This document shows, in pieces, positions 23,866 to 33,200 of a stretch of 51,720 nt of DNA. Under the pieces are notes generated by a model that did not search any database, had not been told where the DNA came from, and saw nothing but the letters and a program-made list of their open reading frames with translations. The stretch covers positions 1 to 51,720 of the forward strand of contig WFNH01000019.1 in the NCBI GenBank assembly GCA_015488685.1, in the 5' to 3' direction. The DNA comes from Marinosulfonomonas sp. (lineage in GTDB: Bacteria; Pseudomonadota; Alphaproteobacteria; Rhodobacterales; Rhodobacteraceae). Within the stretch, counting starts at the first letter, position 1. Each line of letters opens with the position of its first letter. The position numbers and the translations under genes are program-made.

Positions 23866-26800
23866 TCAGGCAACCATCTGCTCGGCTTTTTTCAGATCAA
23901 CACTCACCAACTGGCTGACGCCCAACTCGCCCATTGTCACCCCGAACAACCGGTCCATCCGCGCCATTGTCACAGCATGGTGGGTGATGGTCAGGAATCG
24001 TGTGTCGGTGCGGCGGGTCATTTCGTCCAGCATATCACAGAACCGCGTGACGTTGGCGTCATCCAGCGGTGCATCCACCTCGTCCAGCACACAGATCGGC
24101 GCGGGATTGGCAAGGAACACGGCAAAAATCAGCGCCAGCGCCGTCAGGGTCTGTTCCCCGCCGGACAGCAGCGAAAGTGTTGACAGTTTCTTGCCGGGTG
24201 GCTGGCACATAATTTCCAGACCGGCCTCAAGCGGATCATCGCTTTCGACCAGAACCAGCTTGGCTTCGCCGCCACCGAACAGATGTTTGAACAGCATGCT
24301 GAAATTCGAGTTCACCTGCTCGAACGCCGTCAACAGCCGTTCGCGGCCTTCTTTGTTCAGGCTGGCAATGCCGGTGCGCAATTTCTTGGTGGCCTCTTCC
24401 AGATCAATCTTTTCGTTCAGCAGGGTGTCATGTTCTTCCTGCACCTCGCGGGCGTCTTCCTCGGCCCGCAGGTTCACCGCCCCCAAGGCATCGCGCTGGC
24501 GTTTCAGACGGTTGACGTTGGATTCGATGCTTTCGGATGACGGGATCTGATCGGGGTCGGTATCCAGTTCCTCAAGCAGGTTTTGCGGCCTGGTTTCCAG
24601 TTCCTCGGCAATCCGTTCGGCGGCATAGGCCACGGTTTCCCGTGCCGCATCTGCCCGCGCTTCCGAACGCGCGCGGGCCTCGCGCGCCTCGGAGGCCGCA
24701 CGCTCGGCGTCGCGTTCACCATCCACGGCCTGACGCAGGGCGGTTTCGGCCTCGGCCAACTTGTCGGCAGCAGCACGGCGGCGCACTTCGGCCTCGCCAA
24801 TCGCATCGGCCAACTCGTCACGCTTGGCGGCGATTTCTTCGGGGGCGGCGCTGGCCTCTTTCAACTCGGCCTCGGATTGAACCCTGCGCTCTTCCAGTTC
24901 GGTAATCCGCTTTTCGGCGGTTTCCAGACGGTGCCGCCAGCCGGAAATCTCTTTGGTAATCTCTTGGCTGCGTTTCACGCGGGCCTCGCCTTCGCGGCGC
25001 AATTCGTCATGGGCAGAGCGCTTGGACATCATCGTGATCCGCGCGGCTTCGACCGTCATTTTGGTGTCTTCCACCTCGGCCCGCGCGGCCTCCAGATCGC
25101 CCAGATCGGCCACGGCTTTGTCCGCCTCGGCCAACCTTTGGCGGGCCTGCATCGCTTCTTCCTCGAACCGCGTTACAGCAAGGCCAAGGTTTTCCAGTTT
25201 GCCCGCCGCAATGCTCTGATCCGCTTCGGCGCGGGAAAGGGCGCGGTTGGCATCAGCCACGGCACGATCCGCCTCGCGGCGGGCTTCGCGGGCTTGCTGA
25301 TCCTCGATGGTCAGGCGTTTCAGTTCCTCGGACAGCAATTCGTGGGCGCGGGTAGCACCATCGGCACGCGCGCTGGCCTCTTCCAGATCGCGTTTCAGTT
25401 CGACCAGACGGTTCAGCTGTTGCAACCGCAGGGCCGCCGCACTTGGCGCGTCCTCGGCACCGGCGCGAAACCCGTCCCAGCGCCACAGATCGCCAGCCAG
25501 ACTGACCAGCCGCTGACCCGGTTTCAAATCTTTTTGCAGCCGTGCTCCGTCAGCGAAATCGACCAACCCAATCTGGCTGATCCGTCGCGCCAGAACCTCG
25601 GGCACAGTGACATAGTTTGACAGCGATTTCACACCATCCGGCAGGGATTGCGCATTTGAATAGCCCGGCAATATTGCCCAGCCCGACAACGCGTCCGGCC
25701 CGACCTGCGGCGCGCGCAGATCGTCGGCCAATGCCGCACCCAGCGCTTTTTCATAGCCCGATTGCACCCGCACGGCGTCCAGCACCTGACCACCCTCGGC
25801 GGTATCGCGTTCAACCAGTTTGGCCAGTGCGCCAACCTCGGCCCGTAGCGCGTTTGCTTCACCTTCAGCCTCGGAGCGTTCGGCCCGTGCATCCACCTCG
25901 CGCGATTGCGCCTCGGCGCGGGCATCATCCGCCCGCAGCAGGGCTTCTTCTGCCGCTTCCGATGCCGCAGCAGCAGCCACCTGCGCCGCCTGTGCTGTTT
26001 CAAGATCCGCCAAGGCCTTTTCCAGCGCCGCCTTTGATCCGGCAACCGCCTCGCGCGCGCGCTCGGCCTCGGCTTCGTTTTTCTCCAGCGTCTTGCGGCT
26101 GTCCTCTTGCAAACGATGCGCCGAATGGTGTCTGGCCGACAGCCGCGCCACATCTTCGGTCATCTGGGTCAGGGCTGCCTCGCGCTCTTGCAACACACTG
26201 GCCGCATCGCGGGCGGCTTGGGCGGTCTCTTCAACCCGTGCCTCGTGGCCTTCGCTGGCCTTGGCAATTTGCGCCTGTTCCCATTCCAGCCGCTCAATGG
26301 TTTCGCCCGCGTCCTTGTTCAGACCCGCCTCGCGCTCCATGTCATGCGTCAACTGGCTGATCCGCGCCTTCAGCGTTTCGATCATCTGCAACGCGCGGGC
26401 CTCTTGGTCCTGCAAGGTATCGCGCTGCACCGTCAACCGCTGCAACACTGCCGCTGCAATCGCTTCTTCTTCACGCAGAGGGGGCAGTTTCTCCTCAGCC
26501 ACTTCGCGGGTTTTGGTCGAGGTCCGTGCCGACCCTTCGGCCTGTGCCGCCAGTTTGGTTCGATCCGTCAATTCGGCCTGTGTTTTGGCCTGTGCTTCAT
26601 CCGCCTCTTTCCAGCGGCGATACAGCAGCAGCCCTTCGGCCTTGCGCAGGTCATCGCCAATGGTGCGATACCGCGCAGCTTGCCGCGCCTGCCGCGCCAG
26701 TTGCGCCAACTGGCTGGCCAGTTGCTCGATCACATCCTCGACCCGCGCCAGATTGGCTTCGGTGCCCTTCAGCTTCAACTCGGCTTCGTGGCGACGTTGA

Positions 26801-27321
26801 TAAAGGCCGGAAATACCCGCGGCCTCTTCCAGAACGCGACGACGGTTTTTTGGCTTGGCGTTGATCAGTTCCGAAATCTGCCCTTGGCGGACCAGCGCCG
26901 GCGAATGGGCACCGGTCGAGGCATCGGCAAACAGCATCTGCACATCTTTGGCACGCACATCCTTGCCGTTCGCCTTATAGGCGCTACCGGCATCGCGCGT
27001 GATCCGGCGCACGATTTCCAGCGTGTCCTGATCGTTAAAGCCGGGGGGCGCCAAACGGTCGGTATTATCAATTGTCAGGATCACTTCGGCAAAATTGCGG
27101 GCAGGGCGGCTGGATGTGCCAGCAAAGATCACATCCTCCATCCCGCCGCCACGCATCGCCTTGGCACGGGTTTCGCCCATCACCCAGCGCAGCGCCTCGA
27201 GCAGGTTGGATTTACCACAGCCATTCGGCCCCACAACACCGGTCAGCCCGTCCGCGATCGCCAGATCGGTCGGGTCGACAAAGCTTTTAAAGCCATTCAG
27301 CCTGAGTTTCGAAAATTGCAA
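23866..27321 (-). CDS. smc: Chromosome segregation protein SMC
   Basis: An ABC-type ATPase of 1151 residues that organises and segregates chromosomes as the core of the SMC-ScpAB condensin. The N-terminal head has LRLNGFKSFVDPTDL and Walker A GPNGCGKSN (31-39). Long Ala/Glu/Arg coiled coils flank a hinge at about 500-620 (VLDAVRVQSGYEKALGAAL). The C-terminal head has the ABC signature LSGGEQTLTALAL and Walker B CVLDEVDAPLDDANV. The start is set at TTG 27321, which gives the usual Roseobacter N-terminus QFSKLRLNGFK; an in-frame extension to ATG 27429 exists. scpA and scpB are not in the window. Confidence 0.95.
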   Translation of the reverse strand: MQFSKLRLNGFKSFVDPTDLAIADGLTGVVGPNGCGKSNLLEALRWVMGETRAKAMRGGGMEDVIFAGTSSRPARNFAEVILTIDNTDRLAPPGFNDQDTLEIVRRITRDAGSAYKANGKDVRAKDVQMLFADASTGAHSPALVRQGQISELINAKPKNRRRVLEEAAGISGLYQRRHEAELKLKGTEANLARVEDVIEQLASQLAQLARQARQAARYRTIGDDLRKAEGLLLYRRWKEADEAQAKTQAELTDRTKLAAQAEGSARTSTKTREVAEEKLPPLREEEAIAAAVLQRLTVQRDTLQDQEARALQMIETLKARISQLTHDMEREAGLNKDAGETIERLEWEQAQIAKASEGHEARVEETAQAARDAASVLQEREAALTQMTEDVARLSARHHSAHRLQEDSRKTLEKNEAEAERAREAVAGSKAALEKALADLETAQAAQVAAAAASEAAEEALLRADDARAEAQSREVDARAERSEAEGEANALRAEVGALAKLVERDTAEGGQVLDAVRVQSGYEKALGAALADDLRAPQVGPDALSGWAILPGYSNAQSLPDGVKSLSNYVTVPEVLARRISQIGLVDFADGARLQKDLKPGQRLVSLAGDLWRWDGFRAGAEDAPSAAALRLQQLNRLVELKRDLEEASARADGATRAHELLSEELKRLTIEDQQAREARREADRAVADANRALSRAEADQSIAAGKLENLGLAVTRFEEEAMQARQRLAEADKAVADLGDLEAARAEVEDTKMTVEAARITMMSKRSAHDELRREGEARVKRSQEITKEISGWRHRLETAEKRITELEERRVQSEAELKEASAAPEEIAAKRDELADAIGEAEVRRRAAADKLAEAETALRQAVDGERDAERAASEAREARARSEARADAARETVAYAAERIAEELETRPQNLLEELDTDPDQIPSSESIESNVNRLKRQRDALGAVNLRAEEDAREVQEEHDTLLNEKIDLEEATKKLRTGIASLNKEGRERLLTAFEQVNSNFSMLFKHLFGGGEAKLVLVESDDPLEAGLEIMCQPPGKKLSTLSLLSGGEQTLTALALIFAVFLANPAPICVLDEVDAPLDDANVTRFCDMLDEMTRRTDTRFLTITHHAVTMARMDRLFGVTMGELGVSQLVSVDLKKAEQMVA

Positions 27322-27574
27322 AGCGCCTGTAAGCCTTCTGATTCCGTAATGAAAGTAAATCAAACGGTGCAACATCATAAGAGTCAACGAAGAACCACAC
27401 AATCTGCTCCGTATTGGCGACTTATCCACAAGATATTGCGTATATCCGCAGAAACCCGCCGATTTATGCAGACGGTAAAAGCACCTCTAATGTCGCAAAT
27501 CCACTTGACGCAGGACAACAATTGCCTGCAAACAGGACAGGTAAGGTTCCCCGCACGGGCGTTCAAACGCTTGG

Positions 27575-27735
27575 GGATGAAACTGGGAATGTGGTGATGG
27601 TGACCCAAACAGGGGCCAGATGCCACAGCCGCCCCCGCGACTGTAAGCGGAGAGTGCATGTCATGACCCACTGGGTGAAAACCCGGGAAGGAGACATCGC
27701 ACATCGACCCGCAAGCCAGGAGACCGGCCTGACAT
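27575..27735 (+). promoter_or_regulatory. Cobalamin riboswitch
   Basis: The conserved core is evident: GGGAATGTGGTG (about 27586), GCCGCCCCCGCGACTGTAAG (27629-27648), and the B12 box AGCCAGGAGACCGGCC (27714-27729). The 5' boundary is approximate. It precedes cbtB by about 50 bases and should repress cobalt uptake and the cobN operon when adenosylcobalamin is abundant. Confidence 0.93.
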
Positions 27736-27749
27736 TGAACTGAAACCAA

Positions 27750-27767
27750 CCTGTCGGGTGTGACAGG
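27750..27767 (+). promoter_or_regulatory. Expression-platform hairpin of the riboswitch
   Basis: CCTGTC-GGGTGT-GACAGG lies directly before the ribosome site AAGGAGA (27770-27776) of cbtB. A hairpin here suggests control of translation rather than termination, since there is no T-run. Confidence 0.5.
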
Positions 27768-27783
27768 ATAAGGAGATACTAAA

Positions 27784-27960
27784 ATGAAGACCTTGAACCA
27801 AACCCATGCGCATGCAACCGATCATACCGGCCTGTTGCCTATCCTGTCGGCTATCGCTGCAGGGGTAATCCTGATCTACTTTACCGGCTTTGCACAGGCT
27901 GCACAGTATCACGACTCGGCCCACGATACGCGCCACACGCTGGCCTTTCCCTGCCACTAA
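27784..27960 (+). CDS. cbtB: CbtB, small subunit of cobalt transporter
   Basis: A 58-residue membrane protein. The N-terminus is His-rich (HAHATDH), one span follows (LLPILSAIAAGVILIYFTGFA), and it ends with the conserved family signature HDTRHTLAFPCH. It works with CbtA in cobalt uptake and is B12-riboswitch controlled in many bacteria, as here. AAGGAGA lies 7 bases before the ATG; cbtA starts 3 bases after the stop. Confidence 0.93.
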   Translation: MKTLNQTHAHATDHTGLLPILSAIAAGVILIYFTGFAQAAQYHDSAHDTRHTLAFPCH

Positions 27961-27963
27961 CCC

Positions 27964-28704
27964 ATGACCGCACGTTTGTTTACCAGCGCGTTGTTCGCTG
28001 GTCTGGTTGCAGGGCTGATTGCCGTCCTGCTCCAGTGGGCACTTATGGAAAAACTGATTCTGGAAGGTGAAGAATACGAAACCGGAAACAAAAGCCACTT
28101 TGGCGGCGTTCTGGTGATTAACGAAGCTCAGGAAGCCGCCAATCCCGATGCGGCACCTGCCCAAGACGCAGCACCGGCAGAAGACGACGAAGAAAGCCTG
28201 TTCACGCGCTATTCTCTGGCCTTCTTTGCGGATTTTACCACCTTTGTCGGCTGGTCTTTGATGATGGTTGCAGGATTTGCACTTGTTGAAAGGTTCGGGC
28301 AGCGCATTACCATAAAGGATGCGTTAATCTGGGGGGTTGCGGGATTTGCCGCCATTCAGATCATGCCGGGAATCGGATTGGCGCCCGAATTACCGGGAAC
28401 ACCCGCCGCCGAGCTTGAAGCACGGCAATTATGGTGGGTGGCAACGGCCATTTCCGCTGTACTGGCCTTTGCGCTGTTCGGGTATGGGCGCACGCTGATA
28501 TATGTTGCCATCGGCATTGCGTTGCTGATTGCACCACAGCTGATCGGCGCACCGCATCTGGATGGTTATGCCGGTGTTGCCCCGCCGGAATTGGCTGGTG
28601 AATATGTGGCACGTTCTTATGCTGTTGCTTTTATCGACTGGGTTGTTCTGGGTTTGGCTGCCGGTTATTTCTGGACCCGGGGCCAAAACAACCAGACCGC
28701 TTGA
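27964..28704 (+). CDS. cbtA: CbtA, cobalt transporter membrane subunit
   Basis: A 246-residue protein with five to six membrane spans. The N-terminal span FTSALFAGLVAGLIAVLLQW and ALMEKLILEGEEYE are CbtA hallmarks, as are WGVAGFAAIQIMPGIGLAPELPG and the C-terminal region ARSYAVAFIDWVVLGLAAGY. It presumably forms the channel for Co2+ across the inner membrane. It belongs to the riboswitch operon, between cbtB and cobW. Confidence 0.93.
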   Translation: MTARLFTSALFAGLVAGLIAVLLQWALMEKLILEGEEYETGNKSHFGGVLVINEAQEAANPDAAPAQDAAPAEDDEESLFTRYSLAFFADFTTFVGWSLMMVAGFALVERFGQRITIKDALIWGVAGFAAIQIMPGIGLAPELPGTPAAELEARQLWWVATAISAVLAFALFGYGRTLIYVAIGIALLIAPQLIGAPHLDGYAGVAPPELAGEYVARSYAVAFIDWVVLGLAAGYFWTRGQNNQTA

Positions 28705-28714
28705 AACACAAAAC

Positions 28715-28745
28715 ATGCGGCAAGGCCTGACTGGCCCTGCCGCAT
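28715..28745 (+). other. Intercistronic stem-loop between cbtA and cobW
   Basis: ATGCGGCA/TGCCGCAT encloses AGGC/GGCC pairs, giving a long GC stem without a T-run. Placed 11 bases after cbtA, it may mark an mRNA processing or attenuation point that separates transporter and biosynthesis messages. Confidence 0.45.
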
Positions 28746-28772
28746 ATCGTTCCAATAGTCAGGACATTCAAA

Positions 28773-29837
28773 ATGGCTGCCAAAATCCCCGCTACTGTCG
28801 TCACCGGTTTTCTGGGTGCCGGTAAAACCACGCTGATCCGCCACATGCTGGACAACGCAGGCGGCAAACGCATCGCCCTGATCATCAACGAATTCGGTGA
28901 TCTGGGGGTGGATGGCGATATCCTCAAGGGGTGTGGCGATGCGGCCTGCAATGACGAAGATATCATGGAGCTGTCGAACGGCTGTATCTGCTGCACTGTG
29001 GCCGATGAATTCATCCCCACCATGCAAAAGCTGCTGGAACGCGAAACCCCGCCCGACCACATCGTCATAGAAACCTCGGGTCTGGCCCTGCCGCAACCAC
29101 TTGTGCGCGCCTTTAACTGGCCCGAGATCAGCACCCGCGTGACGGTGGACGGGGTGGTGACGGTGGTTGATGGGCGGGCCGTAGTGGACGGCCAGTTCGC
29201 CGCCAATGTCACTGCCGTCGATGCTCAACGCGCGCAGGATGACAACCTTGACCATGAAACGCCATTGTCTGAATTGTTTGACGACCAGATCGCCTGTGCC
29301 GACATGATCGTGGTGAACAAGGCCGATCTGCTGACAGACGATGAATCCGCTGCGTTAGTGACTGATTTGCGCAAGGATTCCCGCGATGGTGTGCAGGTGG
29401 TCAAGGCCACAATGGGCGCTTTGCCGGTGGATGTTCTGCTAGGGCAGGGTATCGGGGCCGAGGAGGATCTGGGATCGCGTCACGAGGTGCATCACCATCA
29501 TCATGATGAGGACGATGATGATCATCACCATCATGAACATGAACACGGCCACGATGAATTCCAGAACTTCGCGGTCAACATGGGTGAAATCACCGATCCT
29601 GCCGCCTTCACCGCCAAAATCGCCGATGTGATCCGCACGCATAACATCCTGCGCTTGAAAGGCTTTGCCGCCGTAGCTGGCAAACCCATGCGCCTGACCA
29701 TTCAGGCCGTCGGCCCCCGCGTTGACAGCTATTTCGACCGCCCCTTCGCCGCAGGCGAGGATCGCGGCACAACACTGGTGGTGATCGGACAGGCCGGACT
29801 GGATCAGGCGGCTATTACCAAAGCATTGGGGGCCTGA
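28773..29837 (+). CDS. cobW: CobW, G3E-family GTPase for cobalt delivery
   Basis: A 354-residue metallochaperone GTPase. Walker A is GFLGAGKTT near residue 12, the metal site GCICC is near residue 71 (SNGCICCTVADEF), the G4 motif is VNKADLL, and a His/Asp-rich linker at about 235-265 (HHHHDEDDDDHHHHEHEHG) precedes the C-terminal CobW_C domain. It is thought to hand Co2+ to the CobNST chelatase under GTP control, which suits its position next to cobN. Its stop shares a base with the next start (TGATG). Confidence 0.95.
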   Translation: MAAKIPATVVTGFLGAGKTTLIRHMLDNAGGKRIALIINEFGDLGVDGDILKGCGDAACNDEDIMELSNGCICCTVADEFIPTMQKLLERETPPDHIVIETSGLALPQPLVRAFNWPEISTRVTVDGVVTVVDGRAVVDGQFAANVTAVDAQRAQDDNLDHETPLSELFDDQIACADMIVVNKADLLTDDESAALVTDLRKDSRDGVQVVKATMGALPVDVLLGQGIGAEEDLGSRHEVHHHHHDEDDDDHHHHEHEHGHDEFQNFAVNMGEITDPAAFTAKIADVIRTHNILRLKGFAAVAGKPMRLTIQAVGPRVDSYFDRPFAAGEDRGTTLVVIGQAGLDQAAITKALGA

Positions 29838-30286
29838 TGCTGATCATCGAGCAGGGTGACCCTCGCGCGCCACAGGCCACGGCGCTGTTGCAGGCCAGCC
29901 ATGCCCTGATGGAGCGTCTATTCCCGCCCGAGGACAACCATTACCTGTCGATCGACGCCCTTTGCACCCCCGACATCCGGTTCTTTATCGCCCGCGAAGG
30001 CGATATGGTGCTGGGCTGTGCCGCATTGGCCTACAAGGGCGACTATGGCGAGGTAAAATCGCTGTTCGTGTCCGAGGATGCACGCGGCAAAGGCTTGGCC
30101 GACGCCCTGATGCGCCAGCTAGAGGACTACGCGCGCGAACTGGACCTGCCCATGATCAAGCTGGAAACTGGCGATCTGCTGCACGCCGCGCACCGGCTGT
30201 ATGAACGGCACGGTTTTGTGAAATGCGCACCGTTCGGGGATTATGTGGCGAACAAGACAAGCGTGTTTATGGAAAAGCGGCTCTAA
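29837..30286 (+). CDS. GNAT-family N-acetyltransferase
   Basis: A 149-residue GNAT enzyme. The acetyl-CoA binding motif is SLFVSEDARGKGLADALMRQLE (about 78-99), with VLGCAALAYKGDYGEVK before it and HRLYERHGFVKCAPFGDY after it, as in putative small-molecule acetyltransferases. The substrate is unknown. It is translationally coupled on both sides (TGATG with cobW, TAATG with cobN), so it is expressed with cobalt chelation genes, although acetylation is no known step of B12 synthesis. Confidence 0.93.
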   Translation: MLIIEQGDPRAPQATALLQASHALMERLFPPEDNHYLSIDALCTPDIRFFIAREGDMVLGCAALAYKGDYGEVKSLFVSEDARGKGLADALMRQLEDYARELDLPMIKLETGDLLHAAHRLYERHGFVKCAPFGDYVANKTSVFMEKRL

Positions 30287-33200
30287 TGCACCTGCTTGCA
30301 GCAACTCCAGGCTCTATCGACGACGGCAAGGAACCCGTTGATCTGGGCCAGACTCCGGCCGATGTGGTGTTCATATCCGCTGCCGATACCGAATTGGCCG
30401 CCCTGTCCGAGGCCCGCGCGGAAATGGCCGATGCCCCCACCCTGCGGCTGGCCAATCTGACCCACCTGCAACACCCGATGTCGGTCGATCTGCATATCGA
30501 GGCCTGCGCCACGAAATCGAAACTGGTGATCGCCCGTGTACTGGGCGGGGCGGGGTACTGGAAATACGGGCTGGAACAATACGCCGCCCATCTGCATGAC
30601 GCAGGCGTGCCCTTTGCCGCCCTGCCCGGCGACGACAAACCCGACCCCGACCTGTGGCGGCTGTCCACGGTATCGCGGGCGGATTACGATGCGCTTTGGG
30701 CATATATGGTCGAGGGCGGGCCGGCCAATGCCAGTGGTTTTCTGGCCTATACCCGCGCCATGCTGGACGGTACCGACAAACCCTCCGCCGCCACACCGCT
30801 GTTGCGGGCGGGGGTTTACTGGCCCGGCGCGGGCGTGGCCGATCTGGAGGCAGCACGGGCAAATTGGACCCAAGGCGCGCCCGTCGTGCCGCTGATCTTT
30901 TACCGCGCTTTGGTGCAGGGCGCGGGGCTGCATCCTGTGAACCGCATGGTCAAGGCATTGTTGCGCCAAGGGCTGAACCCGTTGCCGGTGTTCGTGGCGT
31001 CATTGAAAGACCCCGTATCGGTCGCCACGCTGGAACAGTTGTTCACTGCCGCCCCGCCCGATGTGATCTTGAACTGCACGTCGTTTGCCGTCGGTTCACC
31101 ACATCAAGGGGACCATCACGCGGGGGCTTCGAACCCTCTTGCGATGGAGGCCGCCAAGGGTTGCACGGTTTTTCAAGTGGTGCTTGCGGGATCAAGCGAA
31201 GACGCGTGGGAGGACGGGTTAACCGGCCTGTCCGCCCGCGACATCGCCATGAACGTCGCCCTGCCCGAGGTGGACGGGCGCATATTATCCCGCGCGATTT
31301 CCTTCAAGGGCGAAGCCTATTTTGACGAGGCCACCGAATGTCCCATCGCCGCCTATCGGGCGCGGGGGGATCGGGTGACCTTTGTGGCAGAACTGGCGGC
31401 AAACTGGGCCAGACTGCGCAATGAGGTGCCGGAAAAGCGCAAGGTGGCGCTGGTGCTGGCGAATTATCCGAACAAGGACGGGCGGCTTGCAAACGGGGTG
31501 GGTCTGGATACGCCCGCCGCCACGGTGCATGTGCTGAAACTGCTGGCCGAGGCAGGATATTTCGTCTCTAACCCGCCTGAAAACAGCGATGAATTGATGC
31601 AGGCCATCCTGAAGGGGCCGACGAACTGGCTAACTGATCGGGCGCAGAAAACCGGCGGGGTGCAGATGAGCATGGCGGATTACCAGATCGCCTATGGTCA
31701 ACTGCCCTACGAGGTGCGCCAAAAGATCGAGGAACGGTGGGGTACGCCGGAACAGGATCCGTTCTACACGCCCGGTTCGGTCGACTGCGGCCACTTTGCC
31801 CTGTCGGTTCTGCTATTCGGCAATGTGATTGTCGGTCTGCAACCGGCGCGTGGTTATAACATTGACCCGACCGACACCTACCATTCCCCCGACCTTGTGC
31901 CGCCGCATAACTATCTGGCGTTCTATTTCTGGCTGCGACATCAGTTTAGTGCCCATGCGATTGTGCATATGGGCAAGCACGGCAATCTGGAATGGCTGCC
32001 TGGCAAGGCGCTGGCGCTGTCGGAAACCTGCATGCCCGAAGTGGTGCTGGGACCGATGCCGCATATCTACCCCTTTATCGTTAATGATCCGGGCGAGGGC
32101 ACACAGGCCAAACGCCGCGCGCAGGCCGTGATCATCGACCACCTGACGCCACCGCTGACGCGGGCCGAGACCTATGGCCCGCTGAAAGAGCTGGAGGCGC
32201 TGGTGGATGAGTATTACGAGGCCGCAGGGGTGGACCCGCGCCGAATTGACCATCTGCGGCGTGAAATCCTGTCGCTGACCTCGGTCATGGGGCTGGATCA
32301 GGATGCGGGGCTGTCGGGGTCGGACGAAGAAAGCGATCTGGCCAAGCTGGACGCCTATTTGTGCGAGCTGAAAGAAGCGCAGATCAGGGACGGGTTGCAT
32401 GTGTTCGGCCAATCGCCCACGGGTGCGCTGGAACGTGATCTGGTGATAGCGCTTGTCAGGGTGCCGCGCGGGGACGGGACGGGAGATAATGCGTCTCTAA
32501 TACAGGCGATTTCGCAGGATTTGGGACTGGGGTTTGATCCACTGGATGCGGATATGGCCGCCGCGTGGGGCGGGGAGCGGCCCGATGTTTTAGCGGCGGT
32601 CTGCGATGATAACTGGCGCAGCACCGGCGATACCATCGAGCGGCTGGAAATGCTGGCGATTGAATTGATCGAGGGTAGGGCCAATGTGTGCGGGGATGCC
32701 ACAGCAAAGGTTATGCAGCACGTAAGATCCACCGTTTTCCCCTGTGTTAGAGACTGTGGACCAAAGGAAGGCGCGGGCCTTCTCACCGCCCTTTCAGGGC
32801 ACTTCGTCGACCCGGCGCCATCCGGCGCACCCACCCGCGGGCGTCTGGATGTTTTGCCGACAGGGCGGAATTTCTACAGCGTGGACAGCCGCGCGGTGCC
32901 GACGCCGACGGCTTGGACATTGGGCTGGAAATCGGCCAACCTGCTGATCGAAAAGCACCTGCAAACAAACGGTGACTGGCCGCGCACGATGCTGTTGACC
33001 GCATGGGGCACCGCCAATATGCGCACCGGCGGGGATGACATTGCCCAGTGTCTGGCCCTGATGGGAGTCAAGCCGACGTGGGACAGCGCCAACCGGAGGG
33101 TCACGGGATTCGAGATATTGCCCCAAGGGGTGCTGGGCCGCCCTCGCGTGGATGTCACTCTGCGGGTTTCGGGTTTCTTCCGTGACGCTTTCCCACAGTT

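Noticed and set aside
27322-27574. Possible gene between smc and the riboswitch
   Set aside because: Only short frames without a ribosome site or motif; the stretch should hold the smc promoter and the riboswitch promoter, though I could not place either with confidence.
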